DNA of 9,281 nucleotides. Source: an uncultured Eubacteriaceae bacterium (GTDB lineage: Bacteria > Bacillota > Clostridia > Eubacteriales > UBA1433). Position numbers and translations under genes: made by a program. Within the stretch, counting starts at the first letter, position 1; each line of letters opens with the position of its first letter. The stretch spans positions 1-9,281 of the forward strand of contig CALGIV010000168.1 in NCBI GenBank assembly GCA_937914785.1. The letters are read 5' to 3'. Of the stretch, positions 1 to 6,687 are shown one piece after another. Below the pieces are notes generated by a model that was not told the DNA's origin, ran no database searches, and saw only the letters and a list, made by a program, of their open reading frames with translations.

Positions 1-842
1 ACAAGGATTACTTTGGCGCGGCGGAAGGCAGCGCGACATTGACGGTTCGCAAAGCGACGATTACAGTAACACCTGAAAAGGCACTGTATGAAAAAGCTGT
101 CGGTGAAGCAGATCCGGTGTTCAACTACACATTAAGTGACGCAGTGATCGGTGAAGAAGCTAAAGTGACCGGTGCCTTGAGCCGGGTCAACCCAACAGTC
201 GATGCGGTGGGTGAATACGCGCTTACGCTGGGGGATCTTGAGCCGGCGGATAATGGTAAGTTTAAAGCAGATAACTATGAATTAGTGTTGGGCGGCAGCA
301 GTAAGCTGATCGTCAAGAATGCGCAAACGGTGCTGGAAAGCTTGGTCGAAGCAGATGCAGACAGCTTGAATAAAGTTTATGATGGTATGATACATCAGCT
401 TACAGTAGATGCGCCGAGTGGTGCGACAATTACATACAAAACAGAATCAGCAGGCAATTATGACGTGGAAGCGCCCGGTCTGAAAGACGTCGGAAGCTTG
501 ACGGTCTATTATGAAGTGACACACAAGGATTACTTTGGCGCGGCGGAAGGCAGCGCGACATTGACGGTTCGCAAAGCAAGGATTGTGGCAACACCTACAC
601 AAGGAGTGTACGAAAAAACGGTAGAAGAAGCGGACCCGGTATTTAATTACACACTGAGTGGTGAGGCGGCTGATGAAAAGGCAGTATCAGCAGGCGCGTT
701 GAGCCGGGTCAATCCAACGGTCAATGCGGTGGGTGAATACGCGCTTACGCTGGGTGATCTTAATCTGACAAGCAACGGCATATTCAAGGCGGATAATTAC
801 GAGTTGGTATTGAATAGCAGCAGTAAATTGGTCATCAAGGAT
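1..842 (+). repeat. Tandem 522-bp (174-aa) repeat in the surface protein gene
   Basis: Bases 1-55 are identical to 523-577, and homology continues at the same 522-bp offset. Bases 181-239 match 703-761 with about four mismatches, including an identical run over 202-232. Each unit encodes one MBG-like module plus one YDG-like module; the last unit ends after its MBG module. Because the window begins inside a repeat, at least one more unit lies upstream and the total copy number cannot be seen here. The patchwork of identical and diverged blocks fits recent duplication or gene conversion. Confidence 0.9.
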
Positions 843-1430
843 ACACAGCCGACTGATCCGACTGACCCGGATGACGATCCAACGGACCCGGTTGTTCCGC
901 CGAATCCGGCGCAGCCAACGGAACCGCCTCAGTCAACGCCGGTTGAGCCGGTCGCACCGGCGGGCCCGGAAGTAGCTATGGTTGAAGATACTGTTGAAGG
1001 GGATGAAATACCTGTGGTGAACAATGTGATCGATAATACGCGAAATGAGGCGGAACCAGAACCATCACAACAGACGCTCACAATAGGGAATACGGAAATA
1101 CCGCTCTTTGGCGGCAGTGATTTTGGCAATTGGTCATTGTTCAATGTAATAATGAGTATTATTATGACGATTGTTCCTTTGCTGATTTTACTGAAAAGAA
1201 GGAAGAAGGATGAGCCGGAAAGATGGAATAAACTCGTGTTGTTTGTATCGACAGTATTCGGCCTGATCGTTCTGTGCATCGTCCTCATAGCTTCAAAGTT
1301 TAGTGCAACGATGGTATTGTTTAATAAGTGGTCCTGGCTTGTGGCTGCAGCGGCAGTGGTTGTAGCCGGCCTGATGATCTTTGCAAAAAGAAGCAGTGAG
1401 GCGAAAAGTGGCGAGGAACAATACGTTTAA
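1..1430 (+). CDS. MBG-repeat surface protein, C-terminal part (5' end outside window)
   Basis: The frame is open from the first bases of the window; the first start-like codon (TTG at 39) is only an internal Leu inside a repeat, so this is the C-terminal part of a longer protein. Counting from that Leu as residue 1, the order is: an MBG (YGX-type)-like beta module at about 3-94 with ADPVFNYTLS, GALSRV and VGEYALTLGDL; a different beta module at about 95-178 with KVYDG and DVGSLTVYYEV (YDG-like); a second MBG module at 179-268; a Pro/Asp/Thr-rich stalk at 269-311; an acidic linker; then three hydrophobic helices at about 366-385, 398-418 and 431-448. KRRKK between helices 1 and 2 and the basic residue pair after helix 3 suggest these sides face the cytoplasm. 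There is no LPXTG motif. Such repeat proteins are typically extracellular adhesins or envelope proteins; the ligand is unknown. The gene is convergent with the lar operon and probably unrelated to it. Domain names rest on motif resemblance. Confidence 0.85.
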   Translation, partial: KDYFGAAEGSATLTVRKATITVTPEKALYEKAVGEADPVFNYTLSDAVIGEEAKVTGALSRVNPTVDAVGEYALTLGDLEPADNGKFKADNYELVLGGSSKLIVKNAQTVLESLVEADADSLNKVYDGMIHQLTVDAPSGATITYKTESAGNYDVEAPGLKDVGSLTVYYEVTHKDYFGAAEGSATLTVRKARIVATPTQGVYEKTVEEADPVFNYTLSGEAADEKAVSAGALSRVNPTVNAVGEYALTLGDLNLTSNGIFKADNYELVLNSSSKLVIKDTQPTDPTDPDDDPTDPVVPPNPAQPTEPPQSTPVEPVAPAGPEVAMVEDTVEGDEIPVVNNVIDNTRNEAEPEPSQQTLTIGNTEIPLFGGSDFGNWSLFNVIMSIIMTIVPLLILLKRRKKDEPERWNKLVLFVSTVFGLIVLCIVLIASKFSATMVLFNKWSWLVAAAAVVVAGLMIFAKRSSEAKSGEEQYV

Positions 1431-1462
1431 TCGGAAAATCTTTTAAACTATGAGTTGAATAT

Positions 1463-1497
1463 AAAATAACACCGGCAATGTGGCCGGTGTTATTTTT
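1463..1497. terminator. Bidirectional intrinsic terminator between convergent genes
   Basis: The arm AAAATAACACCGGC (1463-1476) pairs perfectly with GCCGGTGTTATTTT (1483-1496) around a 6-base loop, AATGTG. The 3' arm runs into a T stretch for + strand transcripts; on the - strand the A-rich left arm becomes the U tract. It lies 32 bases after the surface-protein stop and 7 bases past the larC stop, so it can end both transcription units. The rest of the 1431-1503 gap shows no further feature. Confidence 0.85.
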
Positions 1498-1503
1498 ATT
1501 GCT

Positions 1504-2814
1504 TTATGATTGGCGAATATGATTTTTAACATCGTTTAACGATAAATCATTTTCACGTGCAATGCGCGCAAGGTCCTCGTATTCCAGTTTTGTTTTTTCT
1601 ACTCCGTGACCGGAAGCTTCTTTGTAGCGTACAGGGCCGAACGATGTATCTTTAATACCTTCCGTGCGGTTGAGTGTGTAGCGCCGGCTGATATGTTCGC
1701 GGAGGCCGAGCGTGGTCGTGTGCTGAAAGATCAGCGATACCATCTCGTCGGTTGTCTCACGCGTACACATGCAGGTAAGCAGTGTTCCCGGGCGGCTTTT
1801 TTTCATACCGATGGCGGAAGTGTAGACATCCAGCGCGCCTTTTTCCATCAAGAGCTGTGTGGCAAACGCGATGGCTTCTGCCGTCATATCGTCGATGTTG
1901 CAGCTCAATTCGACGACTTCGCTGTCGGTGTCTGCGGTTTGGCCGAGCAGGACGCGAACGCAGTTGGCAGCCGGAAAATCTTTTTTACCCATACCATAGC
2001 CAACGGCAGATACTTTTAAGACAGGCAGTGCGCCGAAGGAAGAGACGAAGTGTTTTAAAAGTGCGGCACCGGTCGGCGTGCAAAGCTCGCCGCGAATGGC
2101 TCCGCTGTAGATAGGAATATCTTTTAAGATAAAGGCCGTTGCGGGCGCAGGCACCGGCAGGATGCCGTGTGCGCAGCGAACCTGTCCAAAGCCGACGTTG
2201 ATTGGGGACGCGAGTATTTGCGCGGGGGCTAATTCTTCAAGGAGCATACAGACGCCGACAATGTCGGCTACGGCGTCCATACTGCCGACTTCGTGGAAGT
2301 GTATCTGGTCGACGGGGGCGTTGTGCGCAGCGCTTTCGGCTTCGGCGATCAGCTTGTAGACTGCGATTGCGTCACTTTTAACCTTATCGGGAAGCTTGAG
2401 TGCGTGAATCATCGCCGTAATCTCCTGAAGGCCGTGATGATGGTGATGGCCTTCGTGATGTGTATGAGGACTGTTATGATGATTGGGATGATGGTGTGTG
2501 TGACTGTGTGCGTCGCTGTGGCTATGAGGGTGCTCAGGATGTTGATCGTGATGGTGCCCATTGTATGCGTGTTCGTGGGGCGCTTCGCCATCGACATCAA
2601 TACTTTCTTCTTCCTGCCCGTCTATGCAAACGCGGACGTGTGTGCCGGCAATGCCGCATTTGCTGGCGGGGTGCGCCGTGATCGCAACATGCGGGATGCC
2701 AAGGCCGTTGAGCCGGCTGAGGAAGTCTTCTTTGTCTGGATGCAGTTCCAGCAGTGCGGCGAGCAGCATATCGCCCGCAGCGCCCATATTCAATTCAAAA
2801 TAGAGTGTCTTCAT
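1504..2814 (-). CDS. larC: LarC, nickel-pincer cofactor nickel-insertion enzyme (full length, His-rich)
   Basis: LarC performs the last step of nickel-pincer nucleotide synthesis: CTP-dependent insertion of nickel into pyridinium-3,5-bisthiocarboxylic acid mononucleotide, in the cytoplasm. The 436-residue product shows the family hallmarks: N-terminal GAAGDM (11-16), HFHEVGSMDAVADIVG (172-187), CTPTGAALL (245-253) and a C-terminal half with CNIDDMTAEA (305-314) and IGMKKSRPGT (335-344). A histidine-rich insert spans 80-127. In Lactobacillus plantarum, larC is split into larC1 and larC2 and full-length protein needs a programmed frameshift; here one uninterrupted frame encodes both parts. It is the last gene of the operon, 4 bp after larB, with its Shine-Dalgarno inside the larB 3' end and a terminator just after its stop. 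The start is supported by AGGAGGT six bases upstream. Confidence 0.97.
   Translation of the reverse strand: MKTLYFELNMGAAGDMLLAALLELHPDKEDFLSRLNGLGIPHVAITAHPASKCGIAGTHVRVCIDGQEEESIDVDGEAPHEHAYNGHHHDQHPEHPHSHSDAHSHTHHHPNHHNSPHTHHEGHHHHHGLQEITAMIHALKLPDKVKSDAIAVYKLIAEAESAAHNAPVDQIHFHEVGSMDAVADIVGVCMLLEELAPAQILASPINVGFGQVRCAHGILPVPAPATAFILKDIPIYSGAIRGELCTPTGAALLKHFVSSFGALPVLKVSAVGYGMGKKDFPAANCVRVLLGQTADTDSEVVELSCNIDDMTAEAIAFATQLLMEKGALDVYTSAIGMKKSRPGTLLTCMCTRETTDEMVSLIFQHTTTLGLREHISRRYTLNRTEGIKDTSFGPVRYKEASGHGVEKTKLEYEDLARIARENDLSLNDVKNHIRQS
2434..2577 (-). other. Histidine-rich metal-binding segment of LarC
   Basis: Residues 80-127 of LarC contain 24 histidines in 48 residues, in runs such as HHH (87-89), HHH (107-109) and HHHHH (123-127), mixed with Asp, Glu, Ser and Pro. 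It lies between the N-terminal GAAGDM part and the HFHEVG motif. His-rich stretches in nickel chaperones such as HypB and UreE bind or store nickel; the same role here is inferred. Low sequence complexity makes the exact length likely to vary between strains. Confidence 0.9.
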
Positions 2815-2827
2815 CGTGCTACCTCCT
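2815..2827 (-). promoter_or_regulatory. larC ribosome binding site embedded in the larB 3' end
   Basis: On the - strand AGGAGGT (2821-2827) encodes the final Arg-Arg and part of the TAG stop of larB, followed by six bases and the larC ATG. Ribosomes ending larB cover this site, which suggests translational coupling of larB and larC. Confidence 0.8.
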
Positions 2828-3571
2828 GTGATTGATCATACTGGCCAGATAACCTGCGCCGAAGCCGTTGTCGATGTTGACGACACTGACCCCGCTGGCG
2901 CAGGAGTTCAACATCGACAACAGGGCGGATAATCCTTTAAGTGAGGCACCGTAACCGACGCTGGTTGGTACGCCGATAACGGGGCAGTCTGCAAGTCCGC
3001 CGATGACGCTGGCCAGCGCGCCCTCCATACCGGCGATTGCAATGATCACGTTGGCCGACATAATGTCGTCTGTATGGTGCAGCAGGCGGTGCAGGCCGGC
3101 AACGCCGACGTCGTACAGCCTTAGCACTGCATTGCCCAGAGCTTCGGCCGTCAGCGCGGCTTCTTCCGCAACGGGCATATCGCTCGTGCCGCCCGTTGCG
3201 ACGACGATCGTGCCGATACCGTCTTTTTCGGGCATATGACCAATAATGCCGACGCGCGCCAACGCTTCATAGCGCATCGGATGAACTTTTTCGACGATCT
3301 CGGCAGTCTCAGGCAGCAGGCGCGTGATCAGCATTGTAGCTTGGCCGTGTGCTTTCATCGCGTCGATGATGCCGATAATCTGTTCAGGCGTTTTACCGGC
3401 GCCGTAGACAACCTCGGCGACGCCCTGACGCAGTGCGCGGTGGTGGTCGAGCTTGGCGTAACCCAAATCTTCAAAGGGCTGCATCTTCAGTTTCAATACG
3501 GCGCTCTGCGGAGACAGGGTGCCTTGAGCCACTTCTTCCAATAATTGTAAAATTTCTTCTTTTTTATTCAT
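2819..3571 (-). CDS. larB: LarB, nickel-pincer cofactor biosynthesis (NaAD carboxylase/hydrolase)
   Basis: LarB carries out the first committed step of NPN synthesis: it carboxylates C5 of the pyridinium ring of nicotinic acid adenine dinucleotide and cleaves the phosphoanhydride to give pyridinium-3,5-biscarboxylic acid mononucleotide and AMP. The 250-residue product has normal family length. An N-terminal helical part includes DHHRALRQGVAEVVYGAGKT (42-61); the C-terminal half is the PurE/AIR-carboxylase-like fold, with VATGGTSDMPVAEEA (124-138), GMEGALASV (181-189) and NSCASGVSVVNIDNGFGAG (222-240). Cys224 and Glu183 sit in the motifs that hold the catalytic Cys and Glu of the L. plantarum enzyme (recalled as Cys221 and Glu180). 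The start has an excellent Shine-Dalgarno, AAAGGAGGTT (3575-3584), five bases before ATG. It follows larE by 12 bp. Confidence 0.97.
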   Translation of the reverse strand: MNKKEEILQLLEEVAQGTLSPQSAVLKLKMQPFEDLGYAKLDHHRALRQGVAEVVYGAGKTPEQIIGIIDAMKAHGQATMLITRLLPETAEIVEKVHPMRYEALARVGIIGHMPEKDGIGTIVVATGGTSDMPVAEEAALTAEALGNAVLRLYDVGVAGLHRLLHHTDDIMSANVIIAIAGMEGALASVIGGLADCPVIGVPTSVGYGASLKGLSALLSMLNSCASGVSVVNIDNGFGAGYLASMINHRR

Positions 3572-3574
3572 TAC

Positions 3575-3584
3575 AACCTCCTTT
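3575..3584 (-). promoter_or_regulatory. Strong larB ribosome binding site
   Basis: AAAGGAGGTT on the - strand is a near-perfect complement to the 16S 3' end, starting at the last base of the larE stop-codon region and placed five bases before the larB ATG. It is the strongest site in the operon, which suggests that larB is well translated. Confidence 0.85.
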
Positions 3585-4327
3585 TAGCGCGCCTTTAAAT
3601 CCAGTGTCACGACGGGGAAATGGCTGTTCAGTGCAGCGAGTATCTGCGCTTTGTGTTCAAATGCTTTCGCCATTTGCGCCTCTTTTATTTGTAAGCGCGC
3701 TTCATCGCCGAAGAGGCGGACGCGGAAGTCGGCAAACCCCAGCTTCATGAGGGCATCTTCAGCTTTTTCAATTTTTATCAGTGCGGCAGCCTCGATCGAC
3801 ATACCGGTTTTAATTCGGGTAGCCAGACAGGCATAAGCCGGTTTGTCCCACGTGAACAGTCCCGCTTCTTTTGAAAGCTGCCGTACTTTGCCTTTTGTGA
3901 TGTTGGCTTCCCGCAGCGGTGAGCGCACGGCAAGTTCGTCCAGCGCGCGCATACCGGGGCGGTCGTCTGCGTCGTCGGAAGCATTTGTGCCGTCGATGAG
4001 TATGCGGCAGCCGTCTGCTTTAGCGCGTTTTTTGATCAGGTTAAACAGTGTATGTTTGCAGTAATAACAGCGGTCGGCCGGATTCGTTCTAACTGTCTCT
4101 ACGCTTAAAATATCGGCTTGAATTATTGTGATTTCAACGTCCAGCTCACGTCCGAGTCGAAGGGCGTCTTCCAGCTCAAACTGGGGCTGAAAAGCCGTTT
4201 TCACATAGTAGGGCTTTACATCAGCGCCGTGCTTTAGTGCGGCGTATAACAGATAAGCAGAGTCGACGCCGCCGGAAAAAGCCAGCGCTACGGTCGGATA
4301 TTCTTTAAAAAAGGTATTCAGTTCCAT
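3584..4327 (-). CDS. larE: LarE, ATP-dependent sulfur transferase for nickel-pincer cofactor
   Basis: LarE adenylates the two carboxylates of pyridinium-3,5-biscarboxylic acid mononucleotide and replaces an oxygen with sulfur on each, giving the bisthiocarboxylate that LarC metallates. The 247-residue protein belongs to the PP-loop ATP-pyrophosphatase family: SGGVDS (18-23) is the pyrophosphate loop. RCYYCK (86-91), LIDGTNASDDADDRPGMRAL (110-129) and RSPLREANITK (135-145) follow the LarE pattern. YACLATR (165-171) contains Cys167, which sits where the sulfur-donating, self-sacrificing cysteine of L. plantarum LarE (Cys176) is expected; the alignment was made by eye. Only one Cys is seen around that motif, favouring the sacrificial type over the three-Cys, iron-sulfur type. 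The ATG follows AGAGGTGA (4332-4339), which overlaps the stop of the upstream ATPase gene; the gap is 4 bp. Confidence 0.95.
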   Translation of the reverse strand: MELNTFFKEYPTVALAFSGGVDSAYLLYAALKHGADVKPYYVKTAFQPQFELEDALRLGRELDVEITIIQADILSVETVRTNPADRCYYCKHTLFNLIKKRAKADGCRILIDGTNASDDADDRPGMRALDELAVRSPLREANITKGKVRQLSKEAGLFTWDKPAYACLATRIKTGMSIEAAALIKIEKAEDALMKLGFADFRVRLFGDEARLQIKEAQMAKAFEHKAQILAALNSHFPVVTLDLKAR

Positions 4328-4331
4328 TTCT

Positions 4332-4940
4332 TCACCTCTGATCGAGCGTTACGGTTCTCGTCGTGAGCCGTTGAATCAGTTCCATCGTATGGCTGACTGC
4401 CAGCAGGCCGATATGGCGCATTTCAAGTTCTTTTAAGAGGAAATCCCAGATTTGTGCCTGAGTGATCAGGTCGAGCATCGTGCTGATTTCATCGGCCAGC
4501 AGAAACACCGTCTGCTCGCCTAATGCGCGTGCGATGCAGAACCGCTGGAGTTCTCCGCCGGATAGTTCGGCAGGGTAGCGCGTCAGCCAGTCGTCTTCAA
4601 TACCCAGTCCATCGAGGATACGGCGGGGGAGGAGTCCAGCTTCTTTTAAGGAAACGGCCAGCTTCAGCCGTGGATTCAGCACCGTCTCGGGATGCTGGAA
4701 AATCATTTGAACGGGACAGTAGCCCTTGTAGTCCTGGATGGGCCGTCCGTCCAGCAGTACGCTTCCGCTGTCGGCGTTTTCGTATCCTGCAAGAATCTTT
4801 AACAGTGTCGTCTTGCCATAGCCGCTCGGTGCGACGAGGCCGACGCGTTCATCGCGCTGAAGGCGGATATTGAATTGACTTAGAATCTGCGCGGAGCCGA
4901 TATGGTAGCGGAAGGAAATGTCATTTGCTTCAAGTATCAT
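4332..4940 (-). CDS. Short ABC importer ATPase (NikE/DppF-like), atypical Walker A
   Basis: This is the second ATP-binding subunit of the peptide/nickel-family importer. At 202 residues it is clearly shorter than usual DppF/OppF proteins (about 260-330) and ends soon after the H-loop, so it lacks the C-terminal oligopeptide-transporter extension. Seen in order: Walker A APSGYGKT (37-44), in which the usual first Gly is Ala; Q-loop IFQHPE with Gln82; signature LSGGELQR (126-133); Walker B FLLADE with Glu151; D-loop TMLD (154-157); and H-loop His184. All catalytic residues are present, so it should be active. It overlaps the upstream ATPase gene by 11 bp and has AAAGGAA (4945-4951) before its ATG. 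Next to larE, a nickel-supply role is likely, but the ATPase sequence alone does not show the substrate. Confidence 0.9.
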   Translation of the reverse strand: MILEANDISFRYHIGSAQILSQFNIRLQRDERVGLVAPSGYGKTTLLKILAGYENADSGSVLLDGRPIQDYKGYCPVQMIFQHPETVLNPRLKLAVSLKEAGLLPRRILDGLGIEDDWLTRYPAELSGGELQRFCIARALGEQTVFLLADEISTMLDLITQAQIWDFLLKELEMRHIGLLAVSHTMELIQRLTTRTVTLDQR

Positions 4941-5859
4941 AATGTTCCTTTCGGATGCATCGCACGTATCCGCCGCGTAAGGGCTGATAAGGGATCGATT
5001 GGCGGCATAAGTCAGATGCGTCTTTGCAGCGCGGGGCGTAGATGCACCCTTCGGGGTTTATATGTGCGGCAGGCTGTCTGCCGTCTTCGGCTGAAAACCT
5101 GTTTTGCGGCATTGCCTGCCATAAGGCGCGCGTGTATGGATGGCGCAGCGTTTCGACTTGGTCAAAGTCGCGGGCAAGCGCCTCTTCAATTGTGTAGCCC
5201 GCATAAAAGACGACGATGCGGTCGCAGGTCTGGCGTGCGAGTTCAAGGTCATGCGTGATCAGCAGCACACCGGCGTCTTTTTCCGCCATTTCGCGGAAGT
5301 GTCCGAGTACGCGCCGGGCAGCTTGAATGTGCAGCCCCGGCGTCGGCTCATCTGCGATGACGAGTCGCGGTTCGCTATAGACGGCGGATGAGATCAACAC
5401 CCGGCGAGCCATACCGCCGGACAGCTCAAAAGGGTAGCGCTCAGCCGTCTTTTCATCGAGCCCATAGCGCGAGAGGATGGAAAGCGTCTTTTGATGGGCT
5501 GCTTTACCGCGTTGCCCATTGTGGATTTGCCTTCCGGCTTTCATCAGCGGGTCGAGGTAAGTAATGCCCTGTGGTACGAGGACGATCTCTTTGCCGCGCA
5601 ACGTTTCAACGCGCTTTTTGTCAAGCGGTTTGTCGTCGTAATACAGCCGACCCGCCATCGAGGCATTATAGGGTAGTATACCAAGGATGGCGTGGGCAAG
5701 CAAGCTCTTTCCCGAGCCGCTGGAACCGACGATGGCCACCATTTCGCCTGGGTTGATGGATAAATCCAACGCGCGTACGACGATAAGCGCAGTCTGTTGA
5801 AAGGCCTTTGTGTATTGCCGGAAAGAAATGGATAAGTTTTCTACTTTCAGTAATGGCAT
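4930..5859 (-). CDS. ABC importer ATPase (NikD/DppD-like) with four-Cys C-terminal motif
   Basis: First ATP-binding subunit of the importer; 309 residues, near the usual length for DppD/OppD. Motifs: Walker A GSSGSGKS (45-52), Q-loop VPQ (Gln97), signature LSGGM (146-150), Walker B LVIADEP (166-172, Glu171) and H-loop His203. The D-loop reads PGLH (174-177) instead of the common ALD pattern, so its Asp is replaced by His177. The C-terminal extension starts with HPYTRALWQAMP (240-251), typical of the family, and ends with Cys272, Cys278, Cys285 and Cys301. This Cys pattern is widespread in DppD/OppD C-termini and has been reported to hold an iron-sulfur cluster in at least one DppD. The start is supported by AAGGAGA (5864-5870); it follows permease 2 by 9 bp. 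Confidence 0.93.
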   Translation of the reverse strand: MPLLKVENLSISFRQYTKAFQQTALIVVRALDLSINPGEMVAIVGSSGSGKSLLAHAILGILPYNASMAGRLYYDDKPLDKKRVETLRGKEIVLVPQGITYLDPLMKAGRQIHNGQRGKAAHQKTLSILSRYGLDEKTAERYPFELSGGMARRVLISSAVYSEPRLVIADEPTPGLHIQAARRVLGHFREMAEKDAGVLLITHDLELARQTCDRIVVFYAGYTIEEALARDFDQVETLRHPYTRALWQAMPQNRFSAEDGRQPAAHINPEGCIYAPRCKDASDLCRQSIPYQPLRGGYVRCIRKEHYDT

Positions 5860-5868
5860 AACGTCTCC

Positions 5869-6687
5869 TTAAAGGTGTGCACTCGCGGGATTATTCAGCT
5901 TGACGAGCGCTTTGCCCGCAAGGTTGAATAGCAGCACAGTGATGATCAGCATCAGTCCGGGCAGCGCGGCAAGCCACCAGTAGCCCATCGTGAGATAGCG
6001 CATCGATTCCGCGAGGATGATGCCGATGGCGGGTTGCTCGGGCGAGAGGCCAAAGCCAAGAAAGGTAATACTGGCTTCGTGCAGGATTGCGTGCGGAAAC
6101 AGCAATACAAAGCCGATCATCAGCTGCGGCATCAGGTGCGGCAGCATATGGCGCTGAACGATAAGCGCTTTACGCACGCCGAGCTTTTCTGCGACGCGGA
6201 TATAGCCGCTGTGTTGCAGCTGCATCACTTCGGAACGAATGATGCGCGCAAGCGACATCCAGTGGCTGAGCGTGATGCCGATCAGCACGCCCATAAAGCC
6301 CTTGCCGACGGCAAAAGAGATCAGGATGAGCAATAAGATGTGCGGGATGCCCATCGTCAGGTCGATCAGCCACGAAATGGTGGCATCCACACCTTTGCCG
6401 AGCGTTGCGGCAGCCGTGCCCAAAAGAAAAGCGATGAGCGTGCTGATCAGGGCGGTCAGCAGGCCGATGCGGATGCTGAGCGACAGCCCGCTGATCGTGC
6501 GCGCAAACATATCGCGCCCCATAAAATCCGTGCCAAAAAGATGGGTTCGGTCGGGTGGCAGATTCTTTTGTGTGAAGTCGGTTAATGTAGCGCGTTCTTC
6601 AAGCATTGCGCCGGCAATGGTGATGGCCGATAGAAAGATAATAGCGAATAATAACAGCAATAAAGTGCGTCTTCGGCGGTTCATCAT
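5869..6687 (-). CDS. ABC importer permease 2 (NikC/DppC-like)
   Basis: Inner-membrane permease of the DppC/NikC class, 272 residues. After a basic N-terminus (NRRRR) there is a first membrane helix (about 8-28), then HLFGTDFMGRDMFAR (49-63), the hallmark segment of this class, and further hydrophobic helices at about 73-95, 103-125, 130-147, 188-205 and 236-257. The cytoplasmic EAA-type loop that contacts an ATPase lies around 165-187, with GVRKALIVQRHMLPH (170-184). ITFLGFGL (207-214) is also typical. It overlaps permease 1 by four bases (ATGA), and AAAGGAG (6695-6701) lies seven bases before the first of two adjacent ATGs. It should pair with permease 1 to form the channel. Confidence 0.93.
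   Translation of the reverse strand: MMNRRRRTLLLLLFAIIFLSAITIAGAMLEERATLTDFTQKNLPPDRTHLFGTDFMGRDMFARTISGLSLSIRIGLLTALISTLIAFLLGTAAATLGKGVDATISWLIDLTMGIPHILLLILISFAVGKGFMGVLIGITLSHWMSLARIIRSEVMQLQHSGYIRVAEKLGVRKALIVQRHMLPHLMPQLMIGFVLLFPHAILHEASITFLGFGLSPEQPAIGIILAESMRYLTMGYWWLAALPGLMLIITVLLFNLAGKALVKLNNPASAHL

Noticed and set aside
39..41. TTG at 39 as the start of the surface-protein gene
   Set aside because: The frame is open upstream to the window edge and the preceding bases encode the same repeat sequence found again at 523-577, so this Leu is internal.
929..1288. A 119-codon - strand frame inside the surface-protein gene
   Set aside because: It is antisense to the stalk and first helices, with no ribosome binding site or recognisable motif noted; treated as a shadow.
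2434..2577. Possible short tandem repeat or CRISPR-like array in the CAT/CAC-rich DNA
   Set aside because: There is no regular repeat-spacer structure; the pattern comes from histidine codons within an intact larC frame.
2293..2835. A 180-codon + strand frame opposite larC, with a Met/Val-rich stretch
   Set aside because: The Met/Val-rich part is simply the reverse complement of the LarC histidine codons; larC itself is certain.
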